Positions 10,857 to 22,500 of a DNA stretch of 64,000 bases are shown one piece after another (positions within the stretch are counted from its first letter, which is position 1; each line of letters opens with the position of its first letter). The notes beneath the pieces are model-generated. The model was not told the origin of the DNA and made no database searches. It worked only from the letters and a program-made list of their open reading frames with translations. The position numbers were made by a program, and so were the translations under genes. Source of the stretch: Phoenix dactylifera (lineage: Eukaryota > Streptophyta > Magnoliopsida > Arecales > Arecaceae); assembly GCF_009389715.1 (NCBI RefSeq), contig NC_052397.1:14084129-14148128 (forward strand). Reading direction: 5' to 3'.

Positions 10857-13800
10857 CTGCACTTCGATTTAAAATAATGTGATGGTATCGCCCTTGTTCT
10901 GCTTACTGGAATCTTGATCTGGATGAAATGGATTTGGTTATCTGCTAGGTGTTCTTGCAGAGGGATCGGTCTTTCCATATATCTCTAGGTTTTAAAGATT
11001 GAATCAGATAGTTTGTTGTCGTTGTTGGTGTATGATGATCTGTGGGATATGGTACCTGGTATATTATATTTTCAGCACTCTGGAATACTGGAGTAATTGC
11101 TTTGTATTATACTTAACTCTCTGATTCCAGTAGAAATCTCAACATTACTTTGGAGGATTGGTTTCTTGGAATGCACGAGATTTTTATTATATGGATCTTT
11201 ACCTCTCTGATTACAGTAGAAATCTCAAAATACTTCGGAGGATTTAGTTTCTCGAAATGCACATTTTGTGATATAGCTTTCTGCAGCACAGATGCATATT
11301 ATCCTATGGGTAATGTAGTCTGGACTTGTTGCAGCGATGCTATTCTGCGTTCATCAGATATGCGGTGTGGAGTTGTTTACTGTTGGAACTATTTCCATAG
11401 GAGAGGTACAGTGTGAGCTGTTGTGAAGTCATGTAAGAAGTTGGTGAACAGAACGCAGGTCACTTCTTAAAAGTGTTTCCAGGCTAGGAGAATATTTTTT
11501 TAATTATTTGTAGTAAATTGAACTGGCCCCCGTTTCTCTCTATTGTGAAACTGAATTGAAGGGGTTCCATGTGAACATATGACTAAGTCAATATTTATGT
11601 TCATCGAGAAGGAGAATTGGTCGGATTTTTATGTTTTCTGGTATGCTGAAGCTTCTGTTTTAGTGTACCTATCATTGTTGTGTCAGGCTTACCTCCTCAA
11701 ATGATAACTTGATTTGGTGAAAAAAGTTTAGAGTTTGTTTAATAGTACTTCTGTCACAATCTGTTTGGCATTGAACAATAACAGGGTTGTGATTATGGAC
11801 ATTATTTGTAGGGGTTAGGGAGTCATTTGATGATACGATCCACATTCCTACTCCGCGTCATATCACGAGGGCATTGTGATTTTTGAACAGTTTTATCGGC
11901 ATGCTCCTACCAACTTCTAAGCGAAGACCTTGATGCCCTAGATCCAGAGGGATTTCATGGTTAAACATATCTGAAAGATTTTATTTTTGTCCATAAAAGA
12001 GATGTGCAATATAGGTTAATGTAACATTGAAAAAGAAAATTTTGAAGAATCAAGGTTTTAGGAAATTTGCACGTAATTGCATCAGGATTTTAACTCATAC
12101 TACAGTGAGGGTTAGTGGAGATTTAGTTTTTTATGGAGTAAAAGAGCGATCAATGATCTGTCATCAGACCTTGGATATGAGTCTGAGGAAAATGAAGCCA
12201 AGAAGGTTGCATGTTGGAGGTTTAAAATGAATTTTTTGATGGTTGATGTTTTGCTTTATATCATGTTTTGGTGATACATCCTTATGTTTCTGGGGAATTA
12301 ATAATTGAAATACCATTCTAACTTTTGATGAGGAACATTGGGGGAAATGGTATGTAATATGTATCTTGATGGAGTATATGATTGTGAGAATCTTGCAATT
12401 TTTGGTTTCTTGTTCAAAGGTCTAAATGGTTCTTTCGGATTTTATCTCTTCTTGAATGAAATAAATATTGTTGATGGCGGAGAGGATGCACCTCATTCAC
12501 CTATGTAGTAGATGAGCCTATCGAGATGGTTTGTTAACTTGCTCCAAACATTAAAATAAAAGATGTATATGTGGGGCCTATTTGACCAAGTTGAACCCTT
12601 GTTTTTTTAGCGACCTGATATTCCGACTTTGCATAATAACTTAGGACCATGTTCGGTAAAGCACGCATTATGGAATGCCATACTTACAAAGAATAGTTTT
12701 AATTTTTATATTGTATTATGACGTCGAAGCAAGGATGTTTAGAAATTGTTTTGGCTATTAGTTTTTCAAATGAAGGGCATTGGGCTATGGGAGTAGTTTG
12801 ATGGTAAAGTCGAAACATTGCTAGCTTTAATAGTGTACTCAAGCTTGCTACTACATCACCAATTTATGTTTAGATAACTATCAGATCAATAGTTTATCAT
12901 TTAAGAATGTACATTGATGTTTTAATAGTGTGGATTTGAAGTCTGAATAGGAATTATGCATTTAGTTTCGAGAAGTATATCGAATGCAATTATTGTTGGA
13001 GTATTGATTTGATGTTTTAGTGCCTTGACTGTGTAACTTAAGGCTTAAGTGAGATGATTATTTTTTTAGCTGGGATATGAGCATAATGTATCAAGTGGAA
13101 ATGTGCTACTTAAGGGTTGTGAAGTCATTGCATCATATGCGACATAAAGGAAATCTTCCTTGCAGATCATTTTACAGATGAACATCAGGTTCCATGGAGA
13201 CTTTATGTGCACAAATGAGGATGACGGAAGCTTGATGTTTAATTCAGATATTTGATTGAAAAAGGAAATCTATATTCATCCAAGATAATCCATGTGTAGT
13301 CTGATAAGTGAAACTGTTCAGGGATTGAAGTTTTGAGCAAGCAGCGAAAAGACAAGACTAGTCTGACTCAAAAGGTGTTTAAGCTGGGTAAAGGAAAGCA
13401 AGGAGGTGATGGCTTCCTGTGCATGTTGGTAATTATGGTTGTATTTGCAAGATGATTACATCTGGCTGTAATTTGATTTCCAGTGGAACTTCTTCAATCA
13501 CAAAAGAAATTTACATTTGGAGAAAAGATGATAAATATTCGAATGTACAAATTAAAGGGAGTGAATCCTTAGCTCAAAGCAAGATTTATTGAAGAAGTAT
13601 GACGGTGGAAAAATAAACTGTACAAGCTAGAGTTCTCAATTAACTCTGCAAAATGCAGAAACTTCCCATAGTCGAGTCTCCATCAAAATTATATCTGAAT
13701 TTACAAAACCTAATTCCTTTTTATCCTTAATAGCTAAATGTACATCTTCTTTTATTAATTTTCTCAATTTCTTGTGTCCTTCTGTAACTCTTTTTATTCT

Positions 13801-14099
13801 TTATCTTGGGATCGTCAACTGAATTCTCGACTTGTGCATAATACAATAAGTGACATCTGACCCTAGCAGTCCATGAAATGGGTAGACTTGGTTCTCAAGT
13901 TCTTCTTGCACATAACAGTAGTTGTTCTCTATCCTTAGGACCAAAGAATTATTCCTACTTTGGGTCTATTTATATTTATTGTAGAGACTGTTGCTCTAGA
14001 CTAGACTGGAAAATAACCCGATGAAACTGACCTGCTTTTCTTTTCTTCATCGGCTCTATCTAATCCAATATATTTTGTGAATGGGTCTCGAAGGGGTAT
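10857..14099. other. AT-rich region downstream of the WPP gene, no gene recognised
   Basis: The first few hundred bases may be the 3' UTR. An ~87-bp tandem duplication occurs at 11118-11262. The remaining ~2.8 kb is AT-rich unique sequence with no domain-bearing translation on either strand. Confidence 0.4.
11118..11262. repeat. Two-copy tandem duplication (~87 bp period)
   Basis: CTCTGATTCCAGTAGAAATC with its following ~40 bases (11118-11174) recurs as CTCTGATTACAGTAGAAATC (11205-11262). The copies differ at several positions, so the duplication is not recent. Confidence 0.65.
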
Positions 14100-14440
14100 G
14101 AAACCTTACCCCAAGGCACGAAGTACTCTAAAATGGGTACCTGAGCACAATACTGAATAGGAAAGACTTCCCGGATGTACCGAAAGATGGAGATGCTGCA
14201 AAGTAGTATGTGGCGGTAAATCGAGCAAATCAACTCAAGGGCTTCTGTTGGCTCATGATGTATGTACCCACGAGAGGTTTCTAAAACCTCAATACGATAA
14301 AGTACCTCAAGTCACCAAGATCTTTCATTCTGAACTGTTTCTGAAGGTGTGACTTAAGAGATGAAATTCCCAAGATATCATCTCCTGGTTTCATAATGTT
14401 ATCAACATAGACCAGCAGTTATTCGAATCGGGGGCTTTGA
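14100..14440 (-). pseudogene. Ty1/copia reverse transcriptase relic
   Basis: On the minus strand, LLVYVDNIMKPGDDILGISS is followed by LQKQFRMKDLGDLRYFIV. This matches the copia RT arrangement of YVDD box then KDLG..RYFLG. The catalytic box is degraded to YVDN and stops interrupt the downstream part. No LTRs are seen nearby, so this is an old, truncated insertion. Confidence 0.6.
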
Positions 14441-14485
14441 ATGTAGGGGCTGTTCTTATTTTATCCGAGGGGTTCGAATCACCCC

Positions 14486-14516
<31 letters not shown>

Positions 14517-16193
14517 AATCGTATTTCTCCCGCGCTTCGCCTTAATTAAAAAAAGTCAAAGCGCGAAAATATGTTTTGCAGCGAGGGTCTTGACATAGCT
14601 ACCTGAAGAGTGAGTTCATGAATTGGATATGGCTGGATTGGAATGAATATTGTAACATGACTGATAAAGCTGACTCTGTTTATCCTATTTCAAGTTCTGA
14701 TTGAACCCGTGCTCATAAATCTGCTATAACTAGAATTTCCATCTTGTAATAGATGATGGCATCCGTTCTAATTAAATGCTCGTGTATTTGATTGAAATCC
14801 AAAAAAAAAAAGAACTTTGCAATCATGGAAGCAAGCTTCAGTATAATTCACTCAACACGCTATTACAAGCATCACGAGGTCGTACAATGTTATATAGAGT
14901 AAAGTTTGAGAACTTTCAGGGGTCATATCTAGATACAGCTATTTTCCTTAAAGGACTTGTATTGGAGTGTAGTAGATACAATACTGATAATTATCTCAGA
15001 TTGTTGTGCTGCTTTCCTAGAAAGCTGTGGTCTTTTTGAGCTGTTTCCATTAGTTAGGGTGCTTCTCAAGTTGCGAGGTTGATCTGTTGATTCTTGTCAT
15101 AGCTGAGTCCGCATAAACATGGATATTAGTCGGGAATGTCTAGCTATAGACTTCTTAACATCTTTGACATGATATAACTGGAGTAGCAGAGTCTGCAAGG
15201 TTCAGCATTCTTGGATTTTGAAAGTATTACTTTTTTAATTTGAAAGTATTACTTGTTTAAATGAGGTTGAAACGCTGAAACTGCAATGGAAACACCAGAC
15301 CTGGAATTATGCATTTGATCATTGTCCAGAATATCTTTTGGTGCATGTTTTGGCTTGAAGTATGTGGGAGAAGTTATCCAGTTCAGCCGGTTGCTGCAAC
15401 CAAGGCATCAGCTTAAAAAATATGTCAGGTAGTCCGGAGCCTTATACATTTGAAGGGGACGTTGCTACTGTTTTTGTTTGATAAGTTCAAGACATTCTCC
15501 TATCCAAAGGTTCACACCCCAGTTCAGAATAACTTCTCTCCAGATCCATCTTATTAGGTTCATAGGGATTACTTTCTTAGTTCAGAAGACCACAGAACTC
15601 TCCAGATTTATGATGACCTTTTAGGGAGACCGCATCATTTTTGGACAGCCCATAGGAGATGTCCCACATCCTTACAAGGTCTGAAAGCTTTGTATTCCTT
15701 CACGAGTGGTGATCGAAGTTGGGTCACACTGTTTCAGGTCGTCGTCATGGTTTGATGTGTCGCCTAGTGTGTCCGGGATAACTTTGACTATCTTGTTTTC
15801 TTCGAAAGTGAGGCTGCTATCGCCTCTGCAACCCTGCCTCATAGCTCTTGTGAAGTGACTGATAGGCACCGAGGAACCAAGGCGTACGTGGACCCTCTTT
15901 TATCCTTGAGAAACCCAGTAACAGTTAGAAACATTCTGGGAATTGGCACGCCCTGGTCCGGTGCGTTGGATGGAATTGGCTGTTGGTTTGGTTTTGGCAT
16001 CGGAGAAATCAGGTTTATGCAAGAGATATGACGCATCTTAATTCCATTGCGGAGAGGATCAAACGTTTTGAGAAGTCTTGGGAGATCTAGGGTGCTTCGC
16101 TTGGAAGGAAAGGATTTAGTAGTGAGCTTTTAAGTCAGTCGAGTCCATTTGACTAGGCTCGGAAATGTACACAAACCAAGAATGCAAGGAGAC

Positions 16194-16195
<2 letters not shown>
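14441..16195. other. AT-rich intergenic DNA with a long C/A homopolymer junction
   Basis: A run of 25 C followed by 12 A lies at 14482-14518. Two minus-strand open stretches at 15672-16036 look faintly protein-like but match no family I recognise. No gene is called. Confidence 0.4.
14482..14518. repeat. C25-A12 homopolymer junction
   Basis: Twenty-five C followed directly by twelve A. The lengths in the assembly are unreliable for runs of this size. Confidence 0.8.

Positions 16196-16196
<1 letters not shown>

Positions 16197-16227
<31 letters not shown>
16197..16227. repeat. (CT)n microsatellite
   Basis: About 15 uninterrupted CT dinucleotides, followed by a (TTTTA)n-like stretch at 16235-16258. 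Confidence 0.9.
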
Positions 16228-16229
<2 letters not shown>

Positions 16230-16351
16230 ATTTATTTATTTTATTTTATTTTATTTTTTACAACGGCAGCTCGCATGATGGATGTGGGTGAAGTAAGCAA
16301 AATCAAAAAGAGAAGATATTACAAAGGATAAGGCATTGACACATAGTCTTC

Positions 16352-16702
16352 TCAGGTAAAGCCTCTATAATGGTGAGCTACAAAGAAGGCTACCCAGTCA
16401 GCAGTACTATTTACCTCCATATAGACATGTGTGGCTCGGTAAAGACCACACTCATCCAAGAGTATGCGGATGTCGTGGAGTAGCGGTATAAAGCCAGCGC
16501 TGCATTTCCGACCCCAAATCCACTCGATCACCATGGTCGAGTCTTTTTCGAGAAGGATGCAGTCCACATCCAGCACACGTCTTGCATAGATGATCCTCTT
16601 GCATACAGTTCTGAGCTCGGCACTGACTACAGACATGTCAAATATCCGTCGACTTTCGGTCGCTATCAGTCTAGCATCATGGTCTTTAATGACGAATCCC
16701 AC
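16352..16702 (-). pseudogene. RNase H (RVT_3-type) fragment of a LINE-like or orphan RT-like ORF
   Basis: The 116-residue translation begins MGFVIKDHDARLIAT and continues through SAELRTV, CILLEKDSTMVIEWI and STADWVAFFVAHH. This is the order seen in plant RVT_3 RNase H domains: strand with GFVIRD, AEL, LE.DS, then A.ADW...A. The first catalytic Asp strand upstream of GFVI is missing, so the piece is truncated at its N-terminus. No upstream RT or endonuclease is found, and it is most likely a dead 3' fragment of a non-LTR element. Confidence 0.6.
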
Positions 16703-17530
16703 ACATCCGGTGAATAAAACTTGGATAGAGTTAAATTAGCTATTCCTGCCGGAATACTTGAAGGAAGACCGGCGAGCTAAAACATACCAGCCTCTTTTAT
16801 TGCCAAGCAAGTAGGAGGCTCAAGCCAAATACTGGTTTTTGTTTAAGCTAATCCAAGTTTTCCCCGTTTGTGTTATAATAATAACTACTTAAAAACAAAG
16901 CGCTGGTTCCATCTAGATCCCGATTGTAATTCTATGCAAGCACCCTCCAGGGACATTCCCTACTTCGGCTGTCACCTCTTATATACACTCGTTTTTTTTT
17001 TTTTATTCGAGCAAGACGAGTAAAAATTACATTAACCAAAAACAAAAAAAAGGAAAATGAATCTGTATCAGATGGAGCGATAGCTATCCATTTCATGAAA
17101 GGTTGCATAACAGCAACCTTCTATAAAATACTTAAGACTGAGGCATGTTTGTTGCATGTTACAAAATCCATGAGAGCGGAAGATTGCTAGCTCAATGCTA
17201 ATCTCCTAAATATTACAAATTGACGATATTAAAACCTTCCATTAAGCACTCTTAGTCTCGATCACCTGCTGAAAGCTAGTGGTGTGTACATTATCATGAA
17301 CACATGGAAGTCTGTAAATAATGTCTCCGAGTTCACCAAAATGTACATATTTCTAGGCCTACACTTTTCCTATTCCTGGATAGCTCTTGCCTCTGGGAAC
17401 TTTCAATCTGACCAAAACAAGGACACAAGGAAGCAGCAGCCCAAGCAAGAGGCTATGGAGCCAAAACAAACAAAACAAAAAGCAGAGACAGAACAATGCC
17501 CGAGGAGGAGGAGGAGCAACGCGCGAGAGA

Positions 17531-17570
<40 letters not shown>
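16703..17570. other. Spacer downstream of the bHLH gene
   Basis: AT-rich, with a T-run near 16991 and the (GA)n tract that abuts the bHLH stop codon at its right edge. It presumably includes the bHLH 3' UTR. No gene is recognised. Confidence 0.4.
17534..17569. repeat. (GA)n microsatellite at the 3' end of the bHLH gene
   Basis: About 17 GA units directly beside the minus-strand stop at 17571-17573, and so within the predicted 3' UTR. Confidence 0.9.
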
Positions 17571-17571
<1 letters not shown>

Positions 17572-17997
17572 TAATAAAGGAGACCTAGTGCTTGGAGCTG
17601 GGAGGAGGAGGAGGTTTTGTTGTTCCCCATGGGATGCGACCAGATATCGGCGCCGTTGCTGCCGGCCACGTCCTCCGTGCATGACACGGGGACCAGACAC
17701 AGCCCTCGGCTTCTAAGTTCGTCGTCTCTCGACTCCTCTTCATCCCCACCATTCTCCTACAAATTTATTATTAACTCTTAAACATGATTAATGGCAGCAC
17801 AAAATCTAATCTTAAACAAAAAAAAAAAGAAGGGGAGAGAGAGAGAGAGATATTGTCATTACAAGCTGGCGTTTGGACGTTGTCAGGCGTTGAAGGTACG
17901 GGGAGCTCAACACCTAATTAAAACAGGTATGATTAGCCTGCCATGGTAATTCTAAGAAACCATTGGAAAATTGGCTGGGCTCTTTCTCTCAGAGGAC

Positions 17998-18060
<63 letters not shown>

Positions 18061-19020
18061 CTGAACTTGGTCGTGAAGGAACCTGATATATCCCACGGCT
18101 TCGTCAAGAACAGAGGCCGTATCTGACTGCCTCCAGTCCAAAGCCAAACAGTTCCAGAAGGACACATGCACTGCTAATGAGTGAGATTCTAATATTCTCA
18201 TACGCACACACAGATAGCGAAAGAGGCTAAGAGAGAGAGACCTTGCCAAAGGGAGAGACCAGCTGCTGTAGTGCGCTGATACGCTCTCCTAGCTTCTCCT
18301 TCTTAACCTGATCATTCCTCTCCATCACAAGCCAACATGTAATTAATTAACACACAATATTAACGTTCTATATAAAATTTACAATAAAAATAACGACATG
18401 TATTATTAGATAAATATAGAAATTGTAAGACCCCTAAGAAGAGCTTACGTTGATCCTGCTCGGAGGACTCCTACATGCTGTCTTGGTCTTCTTGCTCGAG
18501 GTGGCGGTTCCTCTCCTTCCTCCTCCTCCACTAGCTGTCTTTTCTTTCTTCACAGTTTTATAAACAGCCATTAACCAATAATCCTCCCACCAAAAATAAA
18601 ACTAGAGAGAGAGAGAGAGAGAAGCATACCCTTGACCCCTTAGACTTGGTGCATTTGGTAGTGGAAGGAGAAGAGAGAGTGGATAATGAGGAACCACAGG
18701 TTATATAAGCAAGCTCATTTAGAAGGGGGTCCTCTTCAGCTCGACCAAAGCAAAGCATTCGGGGTACTTGTAGAACAAGTGGAGGAGGAGCAGGAGGAGG
18801 AGTTAGTGGCGGCGGCGGCGGCGGCGGCGCCAATGGATGAGAGAGAATAAGGTAGGCAGAGGACGAAGCCCTCCTTTGGTTTGACTACCTCATCCTTCTT
18901 TATCTTAGGAAGAGCACCATCCCCTGCTCCCAGTAGCTCCAAAAAACTCTTCCCTTTTAGTTGCTCCAAATCTTCCTCCTCATCTTCTTCCTCCTCCTCC
19001 TCATTCCTCCTCGACTCCAT
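17571..19020 (-). CDS. Atypical bHLH transcription factor (bHLH112/123-like), six exons
   Basis: A nuclear transcription factor with a helix-loop-helix dimerisation region. Predicted exons are 19020-18630, ~18547-18449, 18307-18242, 18126-18061, 17913-17863 and 17756-17571, all with GT donors and AG acceptors; exons 3-5 are in phase 0 (22, 22 and 17 codons). Exon 3 gives [20 protein letters not shown], exon 4 [20 protein letters not shown], exon 5 VLSSPYLQ and exon 6 [15 protein letters not shown], which is the known order of this clade. The basic region lacks the His-Glu-Arg E-box contacts, as is normal for it. ATG 19020 ([12 protein letters not shown]) opens an acidic N-terminus. A frame change in exon 1 near the GCC repeat (~18815) is needed to reach [12 protein letters not shown] and the exon end. 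The exon 1/2 acceptor is the least certain junction. Confidence 0.75.
18005..18054. repeat. (GA)n microsatellite in a bHLH intron
   Basis: About 24 GA units end six bases before the donor of exon 4. Shorter GA tracts occur in two other introns (17837-17850 and 18605-18622). Confidence 0.9.
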
Positions 19021-19303
19021 CCTATGATCGCCGGAGACAGCCAAAGAAAACAGCTTAGATGGTTGGAACACAGCAGGGTTCCAACCTAGAGCTCTCCTCT
19101 CTCTTAACCGTGGTTAGAGTAGAACGTTGATGGTCAGAAGGGTGGAAGTAATTAAAGCTCCCTCACTTCCAAAAAAGTAGACGGGATTGATTCCAGTCCT
19201 CCGTCTGTTCGGCTGATCGTTCTCATGGCATCGCCTCGTCTTTGATGGACGAATCGACGGTGGCGATGCGTTGCATGCGGCCGAGGGGACGCGGTTGGCT
19301 TTG
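19021..19303 (-). promoter_or_regulatory. Upstream region of the bHLH gene, cut by the Mutator-like insertion
   Basis: Only about 280 bp separate the bHLH start codon from the left TIR of the Mutator-like element. No clear TATA box is seen on the minus strand. The native promoter is therefore split, and its distal part now lies beyond 25799. Confidence 0.5.
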
Positions 19304-19365
19304 GGGTAGTTCTATATACACCCCCCCAATTGCTCAGGACACCCCCCAAAAACCAAAAAAAAATA
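19304..19365 (+). repeat. Left terminal inverted repeat of the MULE
   Basis: GGGTAGTTCTATATACACC followed by C-runs around AATTGCTCAGGACACC and an A-rich stretch. It matches the right end in inverse orientation with few differences. Confidence 0.85.
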
Positions 19366-19548
19366 CCCAAACTAACCTTTAGTGTAATTACCATATTGCC
19401 CTTGAGATTTTCTCATACACCCCCCTTCCTCCTCCTCCGTTTCGTTTTGAAAAGAAAAAAAAACCCCCCCTCAAACCCCCCTTAAACCCCTCGATTCATT
19501 TACATCGTTTAGGCGATCTTTGAAGGAGATTTAAGCCCCATTCGAAGC

Positions 19549-22500
19549 ATGGACAAGCAACTAGTGATTTGGAACGAAGAATCGGCCGCAAAGGTACGTG
19601 TTCCACCTTGTTTCGAAATTTTTTTTTTCACGGTTCGTGCTCCGTTCGGCACTGGATCGCCGAACAAAAGGCTTCTGTTCGGCTGAACAGTGCCGAACAG
19701 AAGCCTTCTGTTCGGCAACCCTCAACCCGAACAGAAGGGTTCTGTTCGGCTGCACGGTGCCGAATAGAAGCCTTCTGTTCGGCACTGTGCAGCCCGAACA
19801 GAAGGCTTCTGGTGCCAAATCGCGTGCCGTGCTGAATTTTGTGCCGAACAGATCCTCTGATTCATTAATTCTTGGTGATAAATTATTTTATATGTAGGGC
19901 TATGCTACAACCGAATCGAGTATAATTGGATCAGAATTTGTACTGGATTACACAAGCGAATTTACAACTTACGAGGTATTATAATGTATTGTGCAATTTT
20001 GTATTAGTTTAGCGAGCTATTTTTACAACTGTGTACTTACATAAATTGTTTAATGTATAGATCTTCAAGAGTAGAGAGGACTTGTGTAATTGGTGTCGTG
20101 AAGCTGGGAGACGAAATGGTTTTGTTGTTGTAATCAAATCATCTGATGCAGGTACCATTTCTAAGAAACCCAGAATTACGTTAGGTTGTGAGAGGGGTGG
20201 GACGTACCGAACCAAAAAGAAAAGCGAATAAAGACTGCATGTGGGACAAAGAAGTGTGGATGCCCTTTTGCATTAAGAGGAAAGAAATTGGATACTGCGG
20301 ATGATTGGATATTACTGGTCGTATGTGGAGTGCACAATCATCCCGCTGCAGAGAATCTGGAGGGGCACTCATATGCAGGGAGATTATCTGAGCAGGAGAC
20401 GGAATTGTTAGTAGATATGTCGAAGAGTTTGGTTCGTCCAAAGGACATATTATCCACATTGAAGGAAAGAGATGCCCTCAATGTTACGACTATCAAGACT
20501 ATCTACAATGTACGTCAACGGTTTAAGGTTGCAGAGAAAGCCGGGAGGTCTGAAATGCAACATCTATTAGGTAAATTATCAGAGGCTAAATATATTGAGT
20601 GGCATAGGAATTGTACTAATACGGATGTTGTGCATGACTTATTTTGGGCACACCCTGGCAGCATTGATTTGTTCCGTGCATTTCCCCGTGTGTTGATAAT
20701 GGATTGCACGTACAAGACGAATAGGTTTCGTCTTCCGCTCTTAGAGATTGTGGGGGTGACATCTACTGACATGACATTTTCAGTTGCTTTTGTATACTTA
20801 AATTCTGAGGGGGAAGAAAGCTATACTTGGGCATTAGAGAGATTGCGCAGTGTCATAGCTGATGATGTTTTGCCTGAGTTGATTGTTACAGATAGAGACT
20901 TGGCTTTGATGAATGCAATTCATAGAGTATTTCCTACTGCTAGACATTTATTATGTAGATGGCATATTAGTAGGAATGTTTTGGCCAAGTGCAAAAAATT
21001 TTTTCGAATTGAAGGAGAAATGGGATAAATTTATTATGAGTTGGAATGTACTAGTGCTGTCCTCCACGGAAGACGAGTATAATGATCGCTGGGAGTGCAC
21101 TGCAGAGAGAGTTCGGTACCTATCCAGATGCACTACAGTATGTGTCAGATACTTGGCTGAGCAAATACAAGGAAAGATTTGTTGCGGCGTGGACGGATAC
21201 ATGCAGGCACTACGGAAATGTGACGACAAATAGGTATCACAAATAAAGACTCACTTAATTTTAATTTGCCTCAGTTCTTATATCTAACTTTCATTTGTTT
21301 ACTAGGGTCGAGAGTGCACATGCAAAGCTCAAAAAGCAGCTTGGATCAAGCCAAGGAAGTTTCGAGTCATCTTGGACTAGAATACATGGATTGATTGAGT
21401 TGCAGCACAGCTCCGTTAAAGCCTCATTGGAGAAGAGTTTATTGGTAGTGCAGCACAACTTCAAGCCAGCTGAATTCAAAGAGTTGCGAGGTTTCATATC
21501 TATAAGTGCGTTAAATCATGTCCTCGCCCAATCGAAACGAGCCAATTCAGTTGGGTTTGATGATTCAAATTGTGGGTGCGCTATTCGACGCACACATGGT
21601 ATACCATGTGCTCACCAGATTGCGCGGTACAGGGTGGAAGGTCGGCCCATTCCTCTCGACTGCATAGATCCTCATTGGAGGAAACTTGATATTCTGCCTA
21701 CCCCCCCCCCCCGTGCAGCCAATTCAGTTGAGTTGTGATGCAGAGTTAGATTTGATTGCGCTACGATTCAAGAAGTTAGATGGGGCTTCTCAATTGCAGA
21801 TGATCAAGAAGTTACGAGAGATTGCAAGTCCAGATAGTACACCTCTTTTAGAGCCTGCAAAACGGAAGACCGGTTCACGTGGGCGCGCTTCAATGAAGGT
21901 TGATACGTCTACTCGACGTGACCCGTCTGCGTTTGAGTTGGTTCTATCTGGACAGGATAGTTATTCACCTGGTGTTGAGAAAGTTACCATCCGCAATCCA
22001 TCTACTCAGATTCAAAAGAGGCGGCCCAAGCAAAAGGTAAGTACCAAATATTTATTTCCTTACAATAGGTATCACAACGTCTACGGGACGGTCCGTGCCG
22101 TGCCGGTATGTCATGTGCCGATACGGGACATGTCGGGACGTGCCGTGCCGAGATGTGCCGATACGGGACATGTAGGGACGTGCCGTGCCGAGATGTGCCG
22201 ATACGGGATGTGCCGTGCCGAGATGTGCCGATACGGGATGTGCCGTGCCGAGATGTGCCGATACGGGACATGTTCTGCCATTGTTACATATTTTCTATCA
22301 TTTGATATTATTTGCAGGTTTTTCGTACTAGAGCCCAGTCACATACGCCCATTATCTATATTGATGCTATTCCTTCTGCCTTGAGACCATACATCCAGCA
22401 TATCAAGGATGTAAAAGCTGATGGGAATTGCGGATTTAGGGCAATAGCTGACTTACTGGGATTTGGAGAAGATGACTGGGTGCGTGTTAGGAAGGATTTA

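Noticed and set aside
15672..16036. Two overlapping minus-strand frames suggesting a gene
   Set aside because: Translations match no family I recognise and there is no start or splice context; left as intergenic.
22002..22305. Repetitive open frames (RHGTSRIGTS and similar)
   Set aside because: Translation of the tandem repeat in a transposase intron flanked by clear GT..AG borders.
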